Shown here piece by piece: positions 1 through 5,439 of a DNA stretch of 5,439 nt. The first letter of the stretch is position 1. Every line of letters begins with the position of its first letter. A program made the position numbers and the translations under genes. The stretch lies in assembly GCA_017424205.1 (NCBI GenBank), contig JAFPAS010000018.1:1-5439 (forward strand). The letters run 5' to 3'. The notes below the pieces were generated by a model. The model ran no database searches. It saw only the letters and a program-made list of their open reading frames with translations, and was not told the DNA's origin. This stretch comes from Prevotella sp. GTDB lineage: Bacteria > Bacteroidota > Bacteroidia > Bacteroidales > Bacteroidaceae.

Positions 1-2
1 AA

Positions 3-989
3 TCACAGGACCGTCGTATGAAGCAGGTGCTTGCAGCACTTAACGAGAACGGTATTTCTTCTATTGAGGAAGCAAACGAAATATGTGAGAAGGCAGGTCT
101 TGATCCTTATAAGACATGTGAGGAGACCCAGATGATTTGTTTCGAGAATGCTAAGTGGGCTTACGTTGTAGGTTCTGCTATCGCACTCAAGAAGGGTTGC
201 AAGACTGCTGCTGAGGCTGCTGAGGCAATCGGTATCGGTCTGCAGGCATTCTGTATCCCTGGTTCTGTAGCTGACGACCGTAAGGTTGGTATCGGCCACG
301 GTAATCTTGCTGCACGTCTGCTCCGCGAGGAGACAGAGTGTTTCGCATTCCTCGCAGGCCACGAGTCTTTCGCAGCAGCTGAGGGTGCTATTAAGATTGC
401 AGAGATGGCAAACAAAGTTCGCCAGAAGCCACTCCGTGTTATTCTGAACGGTCTTGGCAAGGATGCAGCGATGATCATCTCTCGTATCAATGGTTTCACA
501 TATGTTCAGACACAGTTTGACTATTTCACAGGTGAACTGAAGGTTGTTAAGACAAAGTCTTACTCTGATGGTCCACGTGCGAAGGTTAACTGCTATGGCG
601 CTGATGACGTTCGTGAGGGCGTAGCAATTATGTGGCGTGAGAATGTAGACGTTTCTATCACAGGTAACTCTACTAACCCTACACGTTTCCAGCATCCTAC
701 AGCTGGTACATATAAGAAGGAGCGTATCCTCGCAGGCAAGCCTTACTTCTCAGTAGCATCAGGTGGTGGTACAGGCCGTACGCTTCACCCAGACAACATG
801 GCGGCAGGTCCTGCATCTTACGGTATGACAGATACTCTCGGACGTATGCACTCTGATGCTCAGTTCGCTGGTTCTTCTTCTGTTCCTGCACACGTAGAGA
901 TGATGGGCTTCCTCGGTATCGGTAACAATCCTATGGTAGGTTGTACTGTAGCATGTGCTGTTAACGTATCGCTCGCACTCAACAAATAA
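3..989 (+). CDS. GGGtGRT family protein (5'-partial, function unknown)
   Basis: This is a conserved protein of the GGGtGRT family, named after a glycine-rich signature seen here as GGGTGRT at residues 249-255, counting from the ATG at 18. Other conserved-looking blocks are CFENAKWAY (41-49), IPGSVADDRKVGIGHGN (80-96), LAGHESFAAAEGA (112-124) and the run after the signature that includes HPDNMAAGP. No signal peptide or membrane segment is visible, so it is probably cytoplasmic. The biochemical role is not established; from memory, family members often sit beside a NifU-like iron-sulfur scaffold gene, but no such gene is in view. The frame stays open to the left edge (S-Q-D-R-R before the first Met), and as I recall relatives carry roughly ten more N-terminal residues, so the true start is probably outside the window. 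Codon use is strongly biased: 18 of 20 Lys codons are AAG and Arg is CGT or CGC, as in highly expressed genes. Confidence 0.93.
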   Translation, partial: SQDRRMKQVLAALNENGISSIEEANEICEKAGLDPYKTCEETQMICFENAKWAYVVGSAIALKKGCKTAAEAAEAIGIGLQAFCIPGSVADDRKVGIGHGNLAARLLREETECFAFLAGHESFAAAEGAIKIAEMANKVRQKPLRVILNGLGKDAAMIISRINGFTYVQTQFDYFTGELKVVKTKSYSDGPRAKVNCYGADDVREGVAIMWRENVDVSITGNSTNPTRFQHPTAGTYKKERILAGKPYFSVASGGGTGRTLHPDNMAAGPASYGMTDTLGRMHSDAQFAGSSSVPAHVEMMGFLGIGNNPMVGCTVACAVNVSLALNK

Positions 990-1057
990 ATAATTGAGAC
1001 TGACAGCGCATAAGTATGTAATAACTATGTTGCTTTCAGAATTATAAAAGGATAATA

Positions 1058-1094
1058 AAAGGTGGCTCTCGTAATTGCGAGGGCCACCTTTCTT
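1058..1094 (+). terminator. Intrinsic terminator after the GGGtGRT gene
   Basis: A 14-bp stem pairs 1058-1071 with 1078-1091 (AAAGGTGGCTCTCG with CGAGGGCCACCTTT). It has one G-U wobble and a 6-base loop, and T-rich sequence follows (TTTCTTGTTTAT). The position, about 70 bases past the stop at 989, suits the end of the GGGtGRT transcript. The A-run before the stem means it could also work on the other strand. Confidence 0.85.
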
Positions 1095-1162
1095 GTTTAT
1101 TGTATTCTGAGTTCTGCAGATTTCGTTATTCGCAGTATTTGTCTTGCTGGTGATGTTTTTTT

Positions 1163-1255
1163 ATGGCCAGGATTATTGTTTCAGCGAATGATGAATATGT
1201 TTTGGGGGTAGTGGGCTTGGTGTTTTACTTGCATTTTTGTGACATTATTGTATAA
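1163..1255 (+). CDS. Possible 30-residue small ORF (doubtful)
   Basis: An ATG at 1163 opens 30 codons ending in TAA at 1253-1255. The peptide begins MARIIVSANDEYVLGVVGLV and continues as a short hydrophobic stretch that could span a membrane. There is no Shine-Dalgarno sequence, which is uninformative in Bacteroidetes, and no clear promoter. I do not recognise the peptide. An ORF of this length occurs readily by chance, so it is recorded as a candidate only. Confidence 0.15.
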   Translation: MARIIVSANDEYVLGVVGLVFYLHFCDIIV

Positions 1256-1266
1256 GTGTTGTAGAT

Positions 1267-1306
1267 AGAGGATGGCAGAGGATGCTAGAGGATTTTAGAG
1301 GATGGC
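1267..1306. repeat. Four-copy 10-bp tandem repeat (AGAGGATNNN)
   Basis: Four head-to-tail 10-base units begin at 1267, 1277, 1287 and 1297. Each starts AGAGGAT and ends with a variable triplet (GGC, GCT, TTT, GGC). A fifth unit breaks off after AGA. The first and fourth units are identical. The array lies just upstream of the hairpin at 1323-1357, in the gap between convergent genes. Ten bases is close to one turn of the DNA helix, so each AGAGGAT would face the same side; whether any protein binds is unknown. It could equally be a neutral slippage-derived minisatellite. Confidence 0.8.
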
Positions 1307-1322
1307 AGAATTGTATAAAGAA

Positions 1323-1357
1323 CACCCCCGAAAGCTGGGTTAGAACTTTCGGGGGTG
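1323..1357 (-). terminator. Intrinsic terminator for the GH51 gene (possibly bidirectional)
   Basis: A perfect 12-bp GC-rich stem pairs 1323-1334 (CACCCCCGAAAG) with 1346-1357 (CTTTCGGGGGTG) around an 11-base loop. It lies about 50 bases past the stop of the leftward GH51 gene. Read leftward the stem is followed by TTCTTTAT, and read rightward by GGGGTTTTATTGTTT, so it could stop transcripts from both sides. The leftward role is the more likely because the GGGtGRT gene already has its own terminator at 1058-1094. Confidence 0.8.
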
Positions 1358-1404
1358 CGTTAGGGGTTTTATTGTTTAATAAAGTGATTGATTCAGTCTT
1401 ATGC

Positions 1405-2982
1405 TTATTTTACTTCCAAGACGACAATAGATTTCGCTGGTAGCTGTATGTTTAATACATTATCTTTTATTTTCGCATTGTTGAAGGCTTCTGGTTTTAC
1501 CTTGTTTGGATGTCCGAAGTCGTTATGGTCAGCAATGTTCTTTGATGTCAGTATTGTACCTTTGAAAGACTTAGGGTTCTCTCCAGAAAGATTAATTTTG
1601 ATTTCCTGTTGTTTGTCAAGACATACATTAGCCAGTGCAATTAGGATTGTTCCGTCATCCTTTTTTGCTGCAGAACATGAGACCAGTGGCAGATTCTTCT
1701 GGTTGTCTGGAGCTATCGGTTTTGTATAGTCTTTTCGTACGTTCATTGTCTTGCACGAGATGTCGACAGGTAAAGGAAGAGCCTCTTGGAAAGGTGTATA
1801 CATTTTAAATACATGATATGTTGGTGTCAGCACCATGTGCCCGCCATCTTCCTGATTGGTAAGAATCATAGATTGGAGTACATTTACAATCTGTGCAATA
1901 TTAGCCATTTTTACACGTCGAGTGTGCTTGTGGAAAATATTGAATGTCAAGGCTGCAACGAATGCATCGCGCATAGTGTTCTGCTGATATAGATGTCCTG
2001 GGTTTGTTCCTGGCTCAACATCCCACCATGTTCCCCATTCGTCAACGAGCAGTCCAATTTTGCAGTCAGGGTCTTTTATGCTCATGATAGAGTCATGTTT
2101 TGCAATGATTTCATCCATAGAGATGCATTTGCCTAAGGTCCAGTAGTAATCTTCACCATCGAAAAGAGTAGCCTGTCCTTTAGAGCCATTCCATGTGGTT
2201 ACGGTGTAGAAGTGAAGTGAACATCCTGCCATACGATGTCCGATGCGGTCCATAAGTACCTTAGTCCAGTTGTAATCGTAATCGCTTGCGCCAGAAGCTA
2301 CTTTGTATAGTTTGTTTCCGTCATAGTCGCGACAGTATGTGGCATATCGTCTGTATAGATCGGCATAATATTCTGGGCGCATATTTCCTCCGCATCCCCA
2401 TGATTCGTTTCCAACTCCGAAATATTTTACTTTCCATGCTTTATCACGTCCGTTTTTGCGTCTTAGGCGTGCCATCGGTGTGTCGCCATCAGAAGTCATA
2501 TACTCAACCCATCTCTGCATTTCTTCTACGCTTCCAGACCCAACGTTAGCACTTACGTAAGGCTCGCATCCGAGCATTTCGCAAAGATTAAGAAATTCGT
2601 GAGTTCCGAAAGAGTTATCCTCTACAGTACCTCCCCAGTTGTTATTTGACATAGTAGGACGCTCTGATTGCGGACCAATGCCGTCCATCCAGTGATATTC
2701 ATCGGCAAAGCATCCTCCAGGCCATCTAAGTACTGGTATCTGCAGATCTTTCAGTGCGTTGAAGACGTCTGTGCGATATCCGTTAATGTTCGGAATTTTA
2801 GAGTCTGGTCCGACCCAAAGTCCTCCGTATATGCATGAACCTAAATGCTCGGCAAATTGGCCGTATATTTCCTTGTTGATTTTTTCGCCATGCGATGCGG
2901 TGTTTATATTAATTACTGCATCCTGTGCGTGTGCAGCTATGCCGACTATGGAAAAGACTGCGATAGTTAGAAATTTCTTCAT
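1405..2982 (-). CDS. Exported alpha-L-arabinofuranosidase, GH51
   Basis: This 525-residue glycoside hydrolase family 51 enzyme would release terminal alpha-L-arabinofuranosyl residues from arabinan, arabinoxylan or related side chains by a retaining mechanism. The N-terminus is a signal peptide (MKK, a hydrophobic core, then AHA|Q with cleavage near residue 19), so it probably acts in the periplasm. The (beta/alpha)8 catalytic domain covers about 25-340 and shows [13 protein letters not shown] (86-98), FGVGNESWG with the predicted acid/base Glu193, and [10 protein letters not shown] with the predicted nucleophile Glu315. A C-terminal beta-sandwich domain follows to the end, and the length is normal for the family. 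The ATG at 2982 is supported by the signal peptide directly behind it. The gene is divergent from kdsC and ends at a strong hairpin, so it looks monocistronic. No SusC/SusD or regulator is visible to define its substrate. A minority of GH51 members have other activities, such as endoglucanase. Confidence 0.95.
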   Translation of the reverse strand: MKKFLTIAVFSIVGIAAHAQDAVININTASHGEKINKEIYGQFAEHLGSCIYGGLWVGPDSKIPNINGYRTDVFNALKDLQIPVLRWPGGCFADEYHWMDGIGPQSERPTMSNNNWGGTVEDNSFGTHEFLNLCEMLGCEPYVSANVGSGSVEEMQRWVEYMTSDGDTPMARLRRKNGRDKAWKVKYFGVGNESWGCGGNMRPEYYADLYRRYATYCRDYDGNKLYKVASGASDYDYNWTKVLMDRIGHRMAGCSLHFYTVTTWNGSKGQATLFDGEDYYWTLGKCISMDEIIAKHDSIMSIKDPDCKIGLLVDEWGTWWDVEPGTNPGHLYQQNTMRDAFVAALTFNIFHKHTRRVKMANIAQIVNVLQSMILTNQEDGGHMVLTPTYHVFKMYTPFQEALPLPVDISCKTMNVRKDYTKPIAPDNQKNLPLVSCSAAKKDDGTILIALANVCLDKQQEIKINLSGENPKSFKGTILTSKNIADHNDFGHPNKVKPEAFNNAKIKDNVLNIQLPAKSIVVLEVK

Positions 2983-3020
2983 ATATTGTAGTTATTATGG
3001 TATAAGTTGTTTATCATCTA

Positions 3021-3028
3021 CAAAATTA
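3021..3028 (-). promoter_or_regulatory. Candidate -7 box for the GH51 gene
   Basis: Read on the minus strand, 3028 to 3021 is TAATTTTG, a full match to the Bacteroidetes -7 consensus TAnnTTTG. It lies 38 bases before the GH51 start, giving a leader of about 30 bases. No TTTG-like -33 box sits at the usual 19-21 base spacing; the nearest TTTG is only 11 bases upstream. The assignment is therefore tentative in this AT-rich region. Confidence 0.4.
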
Positions 3029-3047
3029 AAAAAAATATTCAAATATT

Positions 3048-3079
3048 CTTGTGTATTCTGAAAAAAATCAATAGTTTTG
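3048..3079 (+). promoter_or_regulatory. Candidate promoter for kdsC (-33 CTTG, -7 TAGTTTTG)
   Basis: CTTG at 3048-3051, one mismatch from TTTG, is followed after 20 bases by TAGTTTTG at 3072-3079, a full match to TAnnTTTG. This is the expected Bacteroidetes housekeeping sigma-factor architecture. Transcription would start near 3085, giving a leader of about 70 bases. A weaker alternative pairs TTTG at 3087-3090 with TAAATATG at 3109-3116. The region is shared with the divergent GH51 promoter. Confidence 0.5.
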
Positions 3080-3153
3080 TAGTGTATTTGTATAAAATCA
3101 TACAATAATAAATATGTGTATTGCTATTTATATGAAACAGTTGCAGAAAAACT

Positions 3154-3672
3154 ATGATTAATTACGACTTGTCTAAGATACGTGCTTTGGTATTTGATGT
3201 TGATGGAGTGTTGAGTAGTGCGACATCAATGATGGATGCTGAAGGACAACCACAACGTACAATGAATGTCAAGGATGGCTATGCCATACAGCTTGCATGT
3301 CGCAATGGTTTGCATATAGCCATCATTACAGGAGGTAGAAGCGAGAGTATCAAGTTACGCTATGAAACTCTTGGCATGCGTGACATATTTATGGGCGTGC
3401 CGGTGAAGTCTATTGCATATCAGGATTTTCTAGATTGTAATGGCTATAGTGACGAGGAGATACTGTATATGGGTGATGATATTCCAGATTATGAGGTTAT
3501 GCGTCGTGCTGGATGTCCGTGCTGTCCTCGAGATGCTTCGTCAGATATAAAGGATATAAGTCTGTATGTCAGTCCGTATGATGGCGGTAATGGCTGTGTG
3601 CGTGATGTTATAGAACAGGTGTTACGTGCAAAAGGTATGTGGCTGACTGACCATGCTGCATTCAAGTGGTAG
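3154..3672 (+). CDS. kdsC: 3-deoxy-D-manno-octulosonate 8-phosphate phosphatase (HAD family)
   Basis: This 172-residue protein is a capless HAD-superfamily phosphatase of the KdsC type. It would hydrolyse Kdo 8-phosphate to Kdo and phosphate in the cytoplasm, supplying Kdo for the lipopolysaccharide core. HAD motif I is FDVDGVL with the nucleophile Asp15 and Asp17; motif II is IITGG with Thr59; the motif III lysine is probably Lys85 (VPVKS); motif IV is [12 protein letters not shown] with Asp108, Asp109 and Asp112. GGNGCVRD near 144-151 matches the C-terminal glycine/arginine segment of the group, which folds into the neighbouring subunit's active site in the tetramer. The length is normal and the ATG at 3154 leaves the usual short lead into motif I. 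The closest alternative is the related KDN 9-phosphate phosphatase, also known in Bacteroides. The flanking genes on both sides are glycan-degradation proteins, not other envelope-synthesis genes. No terminator follows, so read-through into the next gene is possible. Confidence 0.92.
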   Translation: MINYDLSKIRALVFDVDGVLSSATSMMDAEGQPQRTMNVKDGYAIQLACRNGLHIAIITGGRSESIKLRYETLGMRDIFMGVPVKSIAYQDFLDCNGYSDEEILYMGDDIPDYEVMRRAGCPCCPRDASSDIKDISLYVSPYDGGNGCVRDVIEQVLRAKGMWLTDHAAFKW

Positions 3673-3765
3673 CAGAGTTGCAGATTTGCTTGAGTTTTTA
3701 GACTTCGCAATTATTTCATATTTGATAAGAATCATGTGTAACAGAAATTAATATAATAAATTATC

Positions 3766-5439
3766 ATGAAAAAAAATATCTTCCTGACTCTTATACTTTT
3801 TGTCAGCTGCTTAGGTGCTTTTGCTGGGGATATATATGTGTCGCCGGCAGGAAACGATAGTCATGACGGAACAAAGGAACGTCCACTGAAAACCATTCAA
3901 CGTGCGTTGCGAATGGCACGTGAGTGGAGACGGTCTAATGACACACGGTCAATAGGCGAGGTGCGCATATTGCTGCAGTCAGGTGCCGTGTTTGAACTTG
4001 ACGAACCGCTTTATATACGTCCGGAAGACAGTGGTACTCCGTCGAGCAAAACAGTATTTACGACGACGAGCGACGTTAAAGCCTATATATCGGGTGCACG
4101 TCGTGTTGATAACGGCCATTCTTCACAGAATTCATATCCTGCACCTCGAATTGCTGGCAAGCCGATACTGACACGCTCGTTGTGGTGCGCTGACCATAAA
4201 TTCTCATGTGCATCACATGTCGCAAATGGTGAGATGGAGCGTATTCTTGACTTTGATGTAAAGACAGAAACAGTTACTATACCAGCCAAGTCTCTAACCA
4301 GATATGGCATAACCCATATATCTGATGCGCCACAGCTCGAAATGGTGCTTCATCAGCGCTGGGCTATTGCTATACTCCGTGTGAGGGAAATAGACATTAA
4401 AGGTGATAGAGCTGTGCTTTCATTCTATAATCCTGAGAGTCGATGGGAGTTCTCTCACCCATGGCCTCAACCACTTGTTGAGGGCGAGCGTGGCGCTTCA
4501 AGTTTTTATCTTCGCAATGCACGTCAATTCCTTGATTCTGAGTCAAAAGAGTGGTGGCAAGACTATTCTACAGGCAGGATATATCTTACGCGCCAGTCGC
4601 AGGAAGTTTTCATCCCTTATCTTAACCGTCTTGTGACAGTAGAGGGTATATTAGGCGATAATGTACACGATATTATTTTCCGTAATATTGGGTTTGTTTA
4701 TTCTGCTTGGGAACGTCCTGCACATTACGGACACGTGACGTTACAGGGAGGCTTCCCAATAATCGATGCCTATAAACTGACCGAGAACGAAGGTACACCA
4801 TGGGCGTCATCGCTTGAGAATCAGGCTTGGATAGCACGTCCAGAAGCGGCTGTCAGCATCAACAATGCGGAGCGAGTTGATTTTTATGGATGCGATTTTT
4901 GCCATTTGGCGTCTACAGCAATTGATTATGTGTCAGGATGTAAAGATATCAAGATATGTGATAACACTTTTTCAGATATAGGTGGCACTGCAATTCTTGC
5001 AGGCTCTTTCCTCGAAGGAGCTACAGAAGTTCATCGTCCTTACGGTATGTTGCTGACAGCAGAGCGCAATACATTACTTCGTGAAGAGGAATATACGAGC
5101 AATTTCCTTATAGAAGGCAATACTATCAACGATGCAACAAACGAAGACTGGGGTGCAGTGGCTATTGGCTGTGGGTTTGTACGTGACTTTACTATTCGGA
5201 AAAACCATGTGTCGCACATAAACTATTCTGGTATTAGCGTGGGATGGGGTTGGACAGCTGCTGATACAGGTATGCGCAATAATCGGATTCTGGACAACCA
5301 TGTCGAAGACTACGCACGTCAGCTTTATGATGCAGGCGGGATATACACCATGTCAAACCAGCCTAATTCGCTTATCTGTGGTAATACAGTAACTGCTCCG
5401 CATGCTGCTCCGTATGCTACAAACTATCGTGCATTCCCT
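3766..5439 (+). CDS. Secreted right-handed beta-helix protein, putative GH141-like glycoside hydrolase (3'-partial)
   Basis: A frame from the ATG at 3766 is open for 558 codons to the right edge; the stop lies outside the window. It begins with a signal peptide (MKKN, hydrophobic core, AFA|GD with cleavage near residue 20). Cys15 lies in FVSC, a poor lipobox, so a lipoprotein is less likely. YVSPAGNDSHDGT (24-36), PLKTIQRAL (40-48) and PEDSGTP (86-92) form the N-terminal signature of carbohydrate-active beta-helix proteins. Helix coils with recurring asparagine ladders follow from about 299: DIIFRNIGF, VDFYGCDF, IKICDNTF, FLIEGNTI, FTIRKNHV and NRILDNHV. DAGGIYTMSNQPNS (522-535) resembles a conserved active-region block of GH141, a family with alpha-L-fucosidase and xylanase members; GH120 is an alternative. 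Catalytic residues cannot be assigned with certainty. It lies 93 bases after kdsC with no terminator or convincing promoter between them. Periplasmic or surface glycan degradation is inferred. Confidence 0.9.
   Translation, partial: MKKNIFLTLILFVSCLGAFAGDIYVSPAGNDSHDGTKERPLKTIQRALRMAREWRRSNDTRSIGEVRILLQSGAVFELDEPLYIRPEDSGTPSSKTVFTTTSDVKAYISGARRVDNGHSSQNSYPAPRIAGKPILTRSLWCADHKFSCASHVANGEMERILDFDVKTETVTIPAKSLTRYGITHISDAPQLEMVLHQRWAIAILRVREIDIKGDRAVLSFYNPESRWEFSHPWPQPLVEGERGASSFYLRNARQFLDSESKEWWQDYSTGRIYLTRQSQEVFIPYLNRLVTVEGILGDNVHDIIFRNIGFVYSAWERPAHYGHVTLQGGFPIIDAYKLTENEGTPWASSLENQAWIARPEAAVSINNAERVDFYGCDFCHLASTAIDYVSGCKDIKICDNTFSDIGGTAILAGSFLEGATEVHRPYGMLLTAERNTLLREEEYTSNFLIEGNTINDATNEDWGAVAIGCGFVRDFTIRKNHVSHINYSGISVGWGWTAADTGMRNNRILDNHVEDYARQLYDAGGIYTMSNQPNSLICGNTVTAPHAAPYATNYRAFP

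Larger units (their letters stand above)
1095..1322. other. Intergenic island between two terminators
   Basis: This stretch between converging genes is bounded by a hairpin on each side. It is T- and G-rich on the given strand, with an eight-T run near 1155-1162. I find no convincing gene: only a 30-codon ORF at 1163-1255 and a tandem repeat at 1267-1306. A sequence resembling a Bacteroidetes -7 box lies at 1196-1204 (TATGTTTTG), but the spacing to any upstream TTTG-like box is poor. A small RNA cannot be excluded and is not positively supported. Confidence 0.6.

Noticed and set aside
161..499. A 112-codon minus-strand open frame within the GGGtGRT gene.
   Set aside because: It is another antisense shadow in a codon-biased gene, with low-complexity Ala/Arg/Ser composition and no recognisable motif.
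3..695. A 230-codon open frame on the minus strand inside the GGGtGRT gene.
   Set aside because: It lies wholly antisense to a gene with a recognised family signature. Its Cys-, Thr- and Leu-rich composition is what results from reading the biased codons of that gene backwards. No domain or start context is recognisable.
1267..1306. A CRISPR array reading of the AGAGGAT repeats.
   Set aside because: The units are only 10 bp with 3-base variable ends. There are no spacers of 25-40 bases, and no cas gene is present.
1388..1729. A 113-codon plus-strand open frame over the 3' part of the GH51 gene.
   Set aside because: It overlaps the GH51 coding strand almost completely, has no family resemblance, and carries no promoter.
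3132..3161. The upstream ATG at 3132 as the true kdsC start.
   Set aside because: It is out of frame with the phosphatase and reaches a stop after nine codons. The ATG at 3154 gives the normal N-terminus just ahead of HAD motif I. It is kept only as a possible leader ORF.
3766..3825. A lipoprotein signal on the beta-helix protein, with Cys15 as the lipidated residue.
   Set aside because: The residues before Cys15 (FVSC) fit a lipobox poorly, and AFA|GD a few residues later is a better signal peptidase I site. Lipidation is not excluded but is not the preferred reading.
3983..4310. Short open frames on both strands (3983-4171 plus, 4083-4310 minus) within the beta-helix gene.
   Set aside because: They overlap the continuous 558-codon frame from 3766, which has a signal peptide and beta-helix motifs. 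The short frames have neither.

Overview
The window looks like a chromosomal segment from a Bacteroidales bacterium, most likely a Prevotella-type gut commensal. The signs are proteins of Bacteroidetes type, an absence of clear Shine-Dalgarno sequences before the starts, AT-rich intergenic DNA with TAnnTTTG-type promoter boxes, and exported plant-glycan hydrolases. This assignment is inferred from reading; no database search was run. I see no mobile element, CRISPR array, tRNA or rRNA.

Layout, left to right. (1) A gene of the GGGtGRT family, conserved but of unknown function, runs rightward from beyond the left edge to 989. Its codon use is strongly biased, as in a highly expressed gene, and a strong hairpin terminator follows it. 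(2) A roughly 415-base gap (990-1404) lies between two converging genes. It holds that terminator, a possible 30-codon ORF, a four-copy 10-bp tandem repeat, and a second perfect hairpin serving the leftward gene. (3) A leftward gene (1405-2982) encodes an exported GH51 alpha-L-arabinofuranosidase with both catalytic glutamates in place. (4) A 171-base AT-rich divergent promoter region follows. (5) A rightward kdsC-type HAD phosphatase (3154-3672) acts in Kdo synthesis for lipopolysaccharide. (6) Ninety-three bases later a large secreted right-handed beta-helix protein begins at 3766 and is still open at the right edge (558 codons visible). Its N-terminal signature and helix motifs resemble GH141-type glycoside hydrolases.

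The exported GH51 enzyme and the beta-helix protein would fit a shared role in taking apart arabinose-containing plant polysaccharides such as pectin side chains or arabinoxylan. They are on opposite strands, and no SusC/SusD pair or regulator is visible, so a polysaccharide-utilisation locus cannot be claimed from this window alone. kdsC is a housekeeping envelope gene lying between them. The GGGtGRT gene is separated from the rest by terminators and is probably unrelated.

No clearly new multi-gene system is visible. The points most worth following up are the uncharacterised, apparently highly expressed GGGtGRT gene, the specificity of the beta-helix protein, the placement of kdsC, and the repeat-bearing island between two terminators.
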